Assembly (NCBI GenBank): GCA_937920105.1 | Contig: CALETH010000093.1 | Span: 1 to 6,555 of the forward strand | Direction: 5' to 3' | Source: an uncultured Bacteroidota bacterium | GTDB lineage: Bacteria; Bacteroidota; Ignavibacteria; UBA10030; UBA8401 | Length of the DNA stretch: 6,555 bases | Shown here: in pieces, positions 1-5,941 of the stretch | How positions within the stretch are numbered: position 1 is the stretch's first letter | How the letters are laid out: each line of letters opens with the position of its first letter | Position numbers and translations under genes: made by a program | The notes under the pieces: generated by a model | What the model was told of the DNA's origin: nothing | What the model saw: only the letters and a program-made list of their open reading frames with translations | Databases searched by the model: none

Positions 1-1432
1 ATTTTGAAGCCCAAGTCATACTATACTTTGGATAATTTTCCCCATAAATCCATTCTCGGAAAAAATAGTAAAGAGAAGAACCATAGATATTTTCGGCAAC
101 AGATTGAAAATCTTCTGTGGTGGCAACATTATAGGCGAGTGATGGATGATTAAGATAGGTTTGTAAGATGGTAAAAAATGTAGCATCTCCGACTATTCCG
201 CGTAACATGTGTAATACTGCAGCACCTTTTGCATAGGTACGCCCATAATTAAAAATTTCATTTACATCTGTAATATTTTGTACATAAATACTGCCTCGTG
301 CAGTTTTTGCGGATGGACTAAAGTTAAAAGATGTACCATATTGTGTATTTTTCCATATAAATTCACAATATGTTGCAAAGCCCTCACTTAGCCAAATATG
401 ATGCCAATCTTTACAAGTAACTTTATCTCCAAACCATTGATGAGCTAGTTCATGAGAGAATGTTAGTTCATGAGAAGCTCCTGGAAAAATTCTGATGGAA
501 GAAATTGTTTGATGCTCCAAATTAAAATTATTTTCCCATTGAGCATGACCATATTTTTCTTGTATAAAAGGATATTGCCCAAATTTATTGGAAAACACAG
601 TAAGCATTTGGGAAACTTTATGAAAATCTTCTTGTACCATAACATTAAATGTTTCTGGATAAACATAATTAGTAATTGCCATTGAATCGGTTGGTGAGTA
701 CTTGTAATAATTTGTATAAAGAGTGTAATTAGTAATAGCAAGAGAAATGAGATATTGTGCAATAGGATAACTATTTTTCCATTTATACGTGTGTGTACCA
801 TTATTGTTATTTAAAACAGAAGTAAGTTTTCCATTTGAAACTGGTGTAAAAGCAGTATCAACGGTAATCCACACATCGGAAGAATCTGCCTTATCAGCAG
901 GAGTATCTTTACATGGATACCAATTCATTGCATCATATGGTTCGCTTAAAGTATACATTACTGGTACATTATTATGAGTAGTTGAATAAAGACCTTTGGT
1001 TGGAACACCATGATAACTTATTACCATCGTAAAACTTTCACCAACATTATAAGGTCTATCTAAGTTTGTTTGAAGAATATCTGTTCCATATACTTGGCTA
1101 ATTGTTTGAGTAAATGGTAATACAGTGTTTCCTATTTTAACAGAATCTACAATTAACTGTGTAGTAAAATCTAAAATAATACCAAGAAGACCCTGTGAAA
1201 GAACCTTTGCTGAAACAGTGACATTACCAGAGATATTTTTTGGTGGAGTTACCGCCAGGTCAAGTTTATAGTAAGTAACATCAATGTTAGCATCACCAGG
1301 GTAGTTAAGTTTTGCGAGTGAGTTTTTGTGAGAAAATGCTTTTGCTTCGTGTTCCCAAATTTTTTCTTCTTGGGAAATGAGAATGGAAAACGAACAGATA
1401 GTGAAAAATAGTAGCAACAATGATTTTTTCAT
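1..1432 (-). CDS. Secreted M1-family zinc aminopeptidase, C-terminus beyond the left edge
   Basis: Reading down from the ATG at 1432, the frame is open for 477 codons to the window edge without a stop. Family knowledge: M1 (gluzincin) enzymes remove N-terminal amino acids from peptides using one zinc ion. Seen: the zinc motif HELAH at residues 327-331, followed after 18 residues by the third ligand Glu350 in WLSEGF, the spacing the family requires. The catalytic Tyr400 lies in YAKG, and the substrate-binding Glu306 lies in FNLEHQT, where the family normally has GxMEN or GGMEH. The N-terminal beta domain includes the typical MNWYPCKD and SNGKL stretches. Residues 1-20 form a signal peptide (two Lys, then a Leu/Phe-rich core), with likely cleavage between Ser20 and Gln21, so the protein is exported. 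Nothing suggests a lipobox. A perfect AGGAGG six bases upstream fixes the start. A C-terminal sorting domain, if any, lies outside the window. The gene is divergent from the yceD cluster and probably unrelated to it. Confidence 0.95.
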   Translation of the reverse strand, partial: MKKSLLLLFFTICSFSILISQEEKIWEHEAKAFSHKNSLAKLNYPGDANIDVTYYKLDLAVTPPKNISGNVTVSAKVLSQGLLGIILDFTTQLIVDSVKIGNTVLPFTQTISQVYGTDILQTNLDRPYNVGESFTMVISYHGVPTKGLYSTTHNNVPVMYTLSEPYDAMNWYPCKDTPADKADSSDVWITVDTAFTPVSNGKLTSVLNNNNGTHTYKWKNSYPIAQYLISLAITNYTLYTNYYKYSPTDSMAITNYVYPETFNVMVQEDFHKVSQMLTVFSNKFGQYPFIQEKYGHAQWENNFNLEHQTISSIRIFPGASHELTFSHELAHQWFGDKVTCKDWHHIWLSEGFATYCEFIWKNTQYGTSFNFSPSAKTARGSIYVQNITDVNEIFNYGRTYAKGAAVLHMLRGIVGDATFFTILQTYLNHPSLAYNVATTEDFQSVAENIYGSSLYYFFREWIYGENYPKYSMTWASK

Positions 1433-1438
1433 TGTCAA

Positions 1439-1446
1439 CCTCCTTT
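1439..1446 (-). promoter_or_regulatory. Strong ribosome binding site of the M1 aminopeptidase
   Basis: On the minus strand this reads AAAGGAGG, a full match to the anti-Shine-Dalgarno complement, six bases before the ATG at 1432. It decides the start of the aminopeptidase. It is notable because rpmF, plsX and fabH in the same window have only A/T-rich leaders without such a site. Confidence 0.85.
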
Positions 1447-1476
1447 AAAATTGTGAATGAATAAATTTAATTTTCA

Positions 1477-1505
1477 ATAATATTATTTTATTTTCTGTTT
1501 GTCAA
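1477..1505 (-). promoter_or_regulatory. Sigma70-like promoter driving the M1 aminopeptidase
   Basis: On the minus strand, TTGACA (1505-1500) is followed by a 17-base spacer and TATTAT (1482-1477). That is a perfect -35 and a five-of-six -10 at the ideal distance. Transcription would start near 1470, giving a leader of about 38 bases that contains the strong ribosome binding site. The match is to the general bacterial housekeeping consensus rather than the -33 TTTG / -7 TAnnTTTG type of Bacteroidia. The assignment rests on sequence alone. Confidence 0.6.
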
Positions 1506-1529
1506 GAGGTTTTCTTAAAAAATGGAAAA

Positions 1530-1553
1530 ATGAGATTTATGTCACAATCTCAT
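1530..1553. repeat. Perfect 8-bp inverted repeat in the divergent intergenic region
   Basis: ATGAGATT (1530-1537) and AATCTCAT (1546-1553) are perfect complements separated by eight bases (TATGTCAC). A short T run follows (1556-1560). The T run makes it look like a weak terminator, but both flanking genes are transcribed away from it, so no message should end here. A protein-binding operator for one or both divergent promoters is the more natural reading. It sits upstream of both -35 boxes, between them. In AT-rich DNA an 8-bp dyad can also arise by chance. Confidence 0.35.
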
Positions 1554-1607
1554 AATTTTTGAGTATTTATTGTTTTTACATTTTCCAAACAAAATTTTTC
1601 ACAAATC

Positions 1608-1636
1608 TTGATTATCTATCCCAGAATAAATATATT
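1608..1636 (+). promoter_or_regulatory. Candidate sigma70-like promoter for the yceD-rpmF-plsX-fabH cluster
   Basis: TTGATT (1608-1613) is followed by a 17-base spacer and TATATT (1631-1636), a four-of-six -35 and a five-of-six -10. Transcription would begin around 1643, about 33 bases before the preferred yceD start. It is the best rightward candidate I found in the divergent region, but AT-rich sequence yields such matches easily, so it is weaker than the leftward promoter. Confidence 0.4.
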
Positions 1637-1660
1637 TAAAGCCAACATTTTGTTGTCAAA

Positions 1661-1666
1661 GAGGGG
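1661..1666 (+). promoter_or_regulatory. Ribosome binding site that decides the yceD start
   Basis: GAGGGG ends at 1666, directly against the ATG at 1667 but nine bases from the ATG at 1676. A functional Shine-Dalgarno site needs several bases of spacing, so it supports initiation at 1676 rather than at the first ATG. Confidence 0.6.
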
Positions 1667-1675
1667 ATGAATGGT

Positions 1676-2176
1676 ATGGAAATCAATATTTCCAATCTTT
1701 CCGAAGGAACGCATAATTATACATTATCAGAAAAAGCAGAAAAACTTGGTTTGTCTGAAATTTTTTTTGGTGATGTAAAAGCAGAAGTTTCTTTAGAAAG
1801 TAAAAGAAGGCAGATTCTCTTACATATCGTTGCAGAAGGGAAAGCAAATTTTCAATGTGATAGATGTTTAAAAAACATCACAAAAAATATCGCAGCAACA
1901 TTTTATTCTGTGTATGAATGGGAAGGTGAACGAGTCAATAGTGAAGAAAGTAACGATAATTTTTATCTCTTACCATTAGGAACAAACATTATCAATATTT
2001 CTTCAGATGTGAATGAATATCTTGCATTAGCCGTTCCCTATAAAATTTTGTGTAAAGAAGAATGTGCTGGTTTATGTCCTCAATGTGGAAAAGATTTAAA
2101 TGTTGAACAATGCACATGTGAAAAAGAAATAGATTTTCGTTGGAATAAGTTGAGGGAGATTGTCAGTAATCAGTAG
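1676..2176 (+). CDS. yceD: YceD/DUF177 family protein, zinc-ribbon form
   Basis: Family knowledge: DUF177 proteins (E. coli YceD, linked to 23S rRNA synthesis or assembly) are small soluble proteins almost always encoded next to rpmF, as here. Seen: 166 residues from this start, with an early GLSEGTH-like stretch (NLSEGTH) and a CxxC pair (QCDRC, residues 61-64). A C-terminal Cys cluster follows, CKEECAGLCPQCGKDLN and then CTC (Cys126, 130, 134, 137, 146, 148), ending in DFRWNKLREI. The GLCPxCGxxLN block is the family signature, and the Cys spacing suggests zinc binding. Two start codons compete: ATG 1667 directly abuts GAGGGG, whereas ATG 1676 lies nine bases after it. The second also gives the usual short N-terminus (MEINISNLSEG), so I prefer 1676. 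The first would add three residues. It is the first gene of the cluster, and 66 bases separate it from rpmF. Confidence 0.9.
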   Translation: MEINISNLSEGTHNYTLSEKAEKLGLSEIFFGDVKAEVSLESKRRQILLHIVAEGKANFQCDRCLKNITKNIAATFYSVYEWEGERVNSEESNDNFYLLPLGTNIINISSDVNEYLALAVPYKILCKEECAGLCPQCGKDLNVEQCTCEKEIDFRWNKLREIVSNQ

Positions 2177-2187
2177 TTAGTATTCAG
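2164..2187 (+). repeat. Degenerate heptad repeat across the yceD stop codon
   Basis: CAGTAAT, CAGTAGT and TAGTATT follow each other, with a partial fourth CAG. The run of about 3.4 imperfect seven-base units covers the last yceD codons, the stop and the first spacer bases. The units share YAGTA. It is short and may have no function, but it would make the C-terminus of YceD prone to length change. Confidence 0.35.
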
Positions 2188-2242
2188 AAAGCGGAAAATA
2201 TCAAAAAGAATAATCATTTAATCATAGTTTAAAAATAAAGTT

Positions 2243-2425
2243 ATGCCAAATCCAAAACGCCGTCATTCAAAAACACGCGGAAGAAAACGCCGAACACATT
2301 ATAAAGCAACAGCATTAGCAACAGCAGAATGTCCACAATGCCGTGAAATGAAATTGCAACACAGAGCATGTCCAAATTGCGGATATTATGCAAGTCGCTC
2401 AATGTTTGTTCCAAAACAAGCGTAA
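2243..2425 (+). CDS. rpmF: 50S ribosomal protein L32, zinc-ribbon type
   Basis: Structural protein of the large ribosomal subunit. Seen: a 60-residue protein, the normal L32 length, beginning MPNPKRRHSKTR and continuing with a strongly basic stretch (RGRKRRTHYKA). A four-cysteine zinc ribbon follows: CPQC at 30-33 and CPNC at 43-46. It is therefore the Cys-containing form rather than the zinc-independent paralogue known in some bacteria. The leader (TTTAAAAATAAAGTT) has no Shine-Dalgarno match and is A-rich, so initiation probably relies on unstructured A/U-rich mRNA. It is the second gene of the cluster; plsX begins 20 bases after its stop, so the two are surely cotranscribed. Confidence 0.97.
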   Translation: MPNPKRRHSKTRGRKRRTHYKATALATAECPQCREMKLQHRACPNCGYYASRSMFVPKQA

Positions 2426-2445
2426 GTTTCCCATCTCATTTTTTC

Positions 2446-3477
2446 ATGCCAAACTCAGTTGAAAAACTTCACATCGTGCTTGATGCGATGGGTGGAGATT
2501 TTGCTCCAGCCAACGAAGTGCAAGGTGCATTCGATGCGTTGCAAGAAAGCAACAATCGATTTCACGTTGTCCTTGTCGGAAAAAAAGAAGTTATTCAACA
2601 AGAAATAGAAAAAAGAAAATCTCACCAAGCAGATATTTCCGCAAATATTTCCATTGTCGATGCACAGGAAATCATCACCATGCATGATTCCCCTGTTGCT
2701 GCCTTAAAACAAAAACCAAATTCTTCGCTTGCTATAGGTTTAGGTCTACAAAAAAATAATTCAGCACACGCATTTGTGAGTGCGGGAAATACCGGAGCAG
2801 TGGCTGCTGCCTCTACAATCATGTTAGGAAGAATTCCCGGAGTTACCAGACCAACAATTGCAGCAATATTTCCTTCCACAAGCGGACCAACTCTTCTTAT
2901 TGATGCAGGTGCAGTGATAGACTGCAAGCCGCATTTTTTATATGAATTCGGTTTGATGGGAAGCATTTATTCTGAATATATTTTTCAGAAAAAAAATCCA
3001 CGTATTGGATTATTAAATGTTGGAGAAGAAGAATCCAAAGGTGATGAATTAACAAAAGAAACGTACGAATTATTTAAAAATTCCAAAGCGAAAATTAATT
3101 TTGTTGGAAATGTTGAGGGAAGAGATATTCTTAACGGGAAAGCCGATGTGGTTGTGTGTGATGGTTTTATTGGAAATGTGTTGTTGAAGTTTGGTGAAAG
3201 TGTTCCTACATATTTGAAAAAGAAATTTCAAGAATATGCAGCACAAGGAATTTTTCAAAAACTTCTTATGGGGATTATGCGAAAACCACTTCGTACAATT
3301 TTTAAAGATATGGATTATCAAGAATATGGTGGTGTTCCGCTTCTTGGTGTGAATGGAATTACAATTATCGGACATGGAAGTTCTACACCAAAAGCAATTA
3401 AGAATATGTTGTTTCGTGCAGAAGAAATGTTTAATAAAAAAATAAATGAACATATTCAAAAAATTATTCAAAAATAA
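2446..3477 (+). CDS. plsX: Phosphate acyltransferase PlsX
   Basis: PlsX converts acyl-ACP and inorganic phosphate to acyl-phosphate, the donor used by the membrane acyltransferase PlsY in the first step of phospholipid synthesis; it is a peripheral membrane enzyme. Seen: 343 residues, the usual length. Motifs in order are LDAMGGDFAP (12-21), HDSPVAALKQKPNSS (80-94), FVSAGNTGA (110-118), GRIPGVTRPTIA (128-139), NPRIGLLNVGEEESKG (184-199), FVGNVEGRDIL (219-229), DVVVCDGFIGNVLLK (234-248) and EYGGVPLLGVNG (293-304). At 153-161 it reads DAGAVIDCK, where most PlsX have D-V-G-A-N-x-D-C-K, so Asn is replaced by Val. The frame is open upstream to an ATG at 2368, but that would overlap rpmF by 58 bases and add a non-homologous 26-residue tail, so I start at 2446. 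No Shine-Dalgarno site is visible. Confidence 0.96.
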   Translation: MPNSVEKLHIVLDAMGGDFAPANEVQGAFDALQESNNRFHVVLVGKKEVIQQEIEKRKSHQADISANISIVDAQEIITMHDSPVAALKQKPNSSLAIGLGLQKNNSAHAFVSAGNTGAVAAASTIMLGRIPGVTRPTIAAIFPSTSGPTLLIDAGAVIDCKPHFLYEFGLMGSIYSEYIFQKKNPRIGLLNVGEEESKGDELTKETYELFKNSKAKINFVGNVEGRDILNGKADVVVCDGFIGNVLLKFGESVPTYLKKKFQEYAAQGIFQKLLMGIMRKPLRTIFKDMDYQEYGGVPLLGVNGITIIGHGSSTPKAIKNMLFRAEEMFNKKINEHIQKIIQK

Positions 3478-3526
3478 AAGTTAGATTTTAAGGCTTATCA
3501 AGTTTGATTTATAATCATAAAAACTC

Positions 3527-4540
3527 ATGCAAAACTCTACAAAACAACGAGCAGTAATTACCGCTGTTGGACAGTACCTTCCTGAAAAAGTTCTTACCAA
3601 TTTTGATTTTGAAAAAATGATAGAAACTAACGACGAGTGGATTCGTACTCGTACGGGAATTTCTGAACGAAGAATTTTGGAGCATGGTGCAACTTCAGAT
3701 TTAGGTGCTAATGCTGCAAAAGATTTATTGCAAAAACGAAAAATTTCCCCTGAAGAAATAGATGTAATTATTTTTGCAACAGTAACCCCCGATATGTTTT
3801 TTCCTGCCACAGCATGTCTTGTGCAAGAAAAAATTGGAGCAAAAAATGCGTGGGGTTTTGATTTATCCGCCGCATGTTCTGGTTTTCTCTATGCTTTAAC
3901 AATTGGTTCGCAAATGATTGAGGCGGGAAGATACAAAAAAATTCTTGTGATTGGTGCAGATAAAATGAGTTCTATTTTAGATTATACGGATAGAAATACC
4001 TGCATTTTATTTGGAGATGCAGGAGCAGCAGTTCTTCTTGAACCAAGTTCCGATGAAAAATTTGGCATCATTGACCACAAATTATATGTTGATGGAAAAG
4101 GCGCTCCAAATCTTTACATGAAAGGTGGAGGAAGTCTTAATCCGCCAACCCATGAAACCGTAAATCAAAAAATGCACTATTTGTTTCAAGATGGAAAAAC
4201 AGTATTTAAATCTGCAGTAATAGGAATGGCAGATGTTTCTGCAGAAATTATGCAACGCAATAATTTAAAAAGTGAAGATGTGCAATGGCTTGTACCACAT
4301 CAAGCAAATTTACGTATTATTGATTCTTGTGCAGAACGAATGGGATTAGATAAATCTAAAGTGATGATTAATATTGATAAATATGGCAATACTACTGCTG
4401 CAACAATTCCGCTCTGTTTATCAGAATGGTGGCAGGCAGGAAAAATCAAAAAAGGTGATAATTTAATTTTATCAAGTTTTGGTGCTGGTTATACGTGGGG
4501 TGCATTGTATATGCGTTGGGGAATTGATTTAGTAAAATAA
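3527..4540 (+). CDS. fabH: Beta-ketoacyl-ACP synthase III
   Basis: FabH starts fatty-acid synthesis by condensing an acyl-CoA primer (acetyl-CoA or a branched one) with malonyl-ACP; it is cytosolic and normally a dimer. Seen: 337 residues, slightly longer than the common 315-330. The complete catalytic triad is Cys117 in SAACSGF, His258 in VPHQAN and Asn288 in YGNTTAA. Also present are the N-terminal NDEWIRTRTGISERRI (35-50), FGDAGAAVLL (162-171) and the C-terminal SSFGAGYTWGA. All key residues are present, so it should be active; primer specificity cannot be read from the sequence. It follows plsX after 49 AT-rich bases with no Shine-Dalgarno site. The expected downstream partner fabD is missing and an unknown gene takes its place. 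Confidence 0.97.
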   Translation: MQNSTKQRAVITAVGQYLPEKVLTNFDFEKMIETNDEWIRTRTGISERRILEHGATSDLGANAAKDLLQKRKISPEEIDVIIFATVTPDMFFPATACLVQEKIGAKNAWGFDLSAACSGFLYALTIGSQMIEAGRYKKILVIGADKMSSILDYTDRNTCILFGDAGAAVLLEPSSDEKFGIIDHKLYVDGKGAPNLYMKGGGSLNPPTHETVNQKMHYLFQDGKTVFKSAVIGMADVSAEIMQRNNLKSEDVQWLVPHQANLRIIDSCAERMGLDKSKVMINIDKYGNTTAATIPLCLSEWWQAGKIKKGDNLILSSFGAGYTWGALYMRWGIDLVK

Positions 4541-4543
4541 AAA

Positions 4544-4888
4544 ATGGGGATGCAAGCCGAAATAATTGCTGTTGGACCATTTTCTAAAAAAATTAAAAAT
4601 TGTTTAGATTATAGAAGCGAATTATATGAAAATACTAATGACGGTTCTATTATTACAGTAAGATTATTTGGTATGATAGGTTCGAATACAAGTAGAGAAT
4701 TTGCAAGTTTATTAGGAATAACAAATCCTTGGGATTTTAATCAGCATAAAATAAATATCGAATCTATAAATTTTGTAGAATTGGAAAAATTTGTTTATCA
4801 ATTTGAAATTGATTACGGTGATGATTTACAAAAACTTTTAGTATTAAAAGATAACGGTTTTGAATTTCACTTTAGACCTCAAGGATAA
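4544..4888 (+). CDS. Conserved-looking small protein of unknown function, coupled to fabH
   Basis: I do not recognise a named family. The protein has 114 residues, with no signal peptide, no hydrophobic span and no cysteine cluster (a single Cys20), so it is probably a small soluble cytosolic protein. Visible features: a beta-like start (QAEIIAVGPFSK), an acidic and aromatic middle (DYRSELYENTNDG, then ITVRLFG), GITNPWDFNQHKI at 58-70 and a C-terminal KDNGFEFHFRPQG. The balanced composition and the codon use, which resembles that of its neighbours, argue for a real gene. Its ATG is only three bases after the fabH stop (TAA AAA ATG), implying translation by ribosomes finishing fabH. A second ATG at 4550 is an alternative start. 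It converges with ada, whose stop lies nine bases away. A role in lipid synthesis cannot be inferred from position alone, because the adjoining region looks rearranged. Confidence 0.75.
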   Translation: MGMQAEIIAVGPFSKKIKNCLDYRSELYENTNDGSIITVRLFGMIGSNTSREFASLLGITNPWDFNQHKINIESINFVELEKFVYQFEIDYGDDLQKLLVLKDNGFEFHFRPQG

Positions 4889-4897
4889 TCCCAAATA

Positions 4898-5941
4898 TTA
4901 AAATTGATTTTTCTTTTCAAAATCAATTAACCATTGTTTTCTCCACACACCTCCACCATATCCTTTTAAATTTCCGTCATCTCCAATAACTCTGTGACAA
5001 GGTATAATAATTGCAATGCGGTTATACCCATTAGCATTTGCGACTGCGCGAACCGCTTTGATGTGTTTCATTTTTATTGCTTGTTCTTTGTAGGAAATAG
5101 TTTTTCCATAAGGAATTTTCATTAATACATTCCAAACTTGTTGTTGAAATTCTGTTCCCGGAGTTATTAACGGAATATCAAATTTTTTTCTTTTCCCATC
5201 AAAATATTCTTTAAGTTGTTGTTGAAGGGTATCAAAATGTGGATTGTTTCCGTACAGAATTTTTGCTCGTAGTCGTTTTTGAATATCGCGAAATTCAAAT
5301 TCTAACATTCTTCTTTCCGTAAATTCCAACAAACAAATTCCTTCTTCTGTTGCACAAGCGAACATCGGTCCCAATGGAGTTGTGAACCGTGTAATGTTGA
5401 TAACATTAGTAAAATTATTTGAAGGTGCTGTAGAAAAAATATTTTGATAGGCAGAACTGAAACCACTTAATGATTCATAACCAGTATCATACGCAACAGT
5501 GGTAACAGTGTTTCCTTGTGATAATTTTTTGTAGGCATTGTTTATTCTGAGCATACGTTGATATCCTTGAAAAGTAATTCCGTGATGTATTTTAAACCAC
5601 CGTCGAACTCGATGTGGTTCAATTCCCATTTTTACTAAATCGAAATCTTTAATTTTTATTGTTGGATTATGATTGAGCTGTGAAAGTATTGTATTGATAA
5701 ATGGAGGAGTTTCTCCTGCAAACTCCAAAGGAGAACATCGTTTGCACGGTCTGTAACCATTCAGTAATGCTTCCTGTGTTGTAGTAAAAAATTCTACATT
5801 GTTGAGATGTGGTTTTTTTGCAGTACATGTTGGTCTGCAAAAAATGCCCGTTGTTTTTATTCCTGCAAAAAATAATCCTTCAAAAGAAATATCTTTTTTT
5901 AGAAGGGCATTATACATTGTTTTTTTTGTTAAACTTTTCAT
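4898..5941 (-). CDS. ada: Ada: methylphosphotriester/O6-alkylguanine DNA repair protein and AraC-type regulator
   Basis: Ada takes methyl groups from damaged DNA onto its own cysteines. Methylation of the N-terminal Cys turns it into an activator of alkylation-repair genes; the C-terminal Cys repairs O6-methylguanine. Seen, in the 347-residue form: a zinc domain with GIFCRPTC and RPCKRC (Cys35, 39, 66, 69). The spacing 4-27-3 is identical to E. coli Ada C38/C42/C69/C72, with Cys35 as methyl acceptor. An AraC-type helix-turn-helix region follows at about 80-180 (RRWFKIHHGITFQGYQR, VAYDTGYESLSGFSSAYQ). The transferase domain carries PCHRV at 314-318, with acceptor Cys315, and ends near GGGVWRKQWLIDFE. 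All three parts are intact. The frame is open to an ATG at 5974, but those 11 extra residues are unlike Ada and lie antisense to the methylase frame next door, so I start at 5941. No convincing promoter or Ada box was found. Confidence 0.95.
   Translation of the reverse strand: MKSLTKKTMYNALLKKDISFEGLFFAGIKTTGIFCRPTCTAKKPHLNNVEFFTTTQEALLNGYRPCKRCSPLEFAGETPPFINTILSQLNHNPTIKIKDFDLVKMGIEPHRVRRWFKIHHGITFQGYQRMLRINNAYKKLSQGNTVTTVAYDTGYESLSGFSSAYQNIFSTAPSNNFTNVINITRFTTPLGPMFACATEEGICLLEFTERRMLEFEFRDIQKRLRAKILYGNNPHFDTLQQQLKEYFDGKRKKFDIPLITPGTEFQQQVWNVLMKIPYGKTISYKEQAIKMKHIKAVRAVANANGYNRIAIIIPCHRVIGDDGNLKGYGGGVWRKQWLIDFEKKNQF
4902..4928. terminator. AT-rich hairpin between the converging unknown gene and ada
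   Basis: AATTGATTTT (4902-4911) and AAAATCAATT (4919-4928) form a perfect 10-bp stem with a seven-base loop, overlapping the last codons of ada. Read leftward, the stem is followed by TTTTAATATTT, so it could end the ada message. Read rightward it lacks an adjacent T run. The stem has a single G-C pair, making it a weak intrinsic terminator at best. Its position between two converging genes supports the reading. Confidence 0.35.

Noticed and set aside
463..801. Minus-strand open frame with a hydrophobic start
   Set aside because: It is an out-of-frame shadow of the M1 aminopeptidase, whose true frame is open and motif-rich over the same bases.
470..977. Two short plus-strand open frames (470-685 and 789-977)
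   Set aside because: Both lie antisense to the aminopeptidase, including over its active-site region, and show no recognisable protein features.
1526..1560. Rho-independent terminator in the divergent region
   Set aside because: The stem plus T run looks like one, but no gene is transcribed towards it within the window; the operator reading is preferred.
2368..2445. Longer plsX start overlapping rpmF
   Set aside because: The added residues translate rpmF codons in another frame and do not resemble PlsX; the ATG at 2446 gives the normal N-terminus and length.
2455..3471. Three minus-strand frames opposite plsX
   Set aside because: plsX is complete with all its motifs; the opposite frames are compositional shadows.
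3481..3810. Minus-strand frame opposite the fabH start
   Set aside because: Antisense to conserved FabH sequence, with no independent support.
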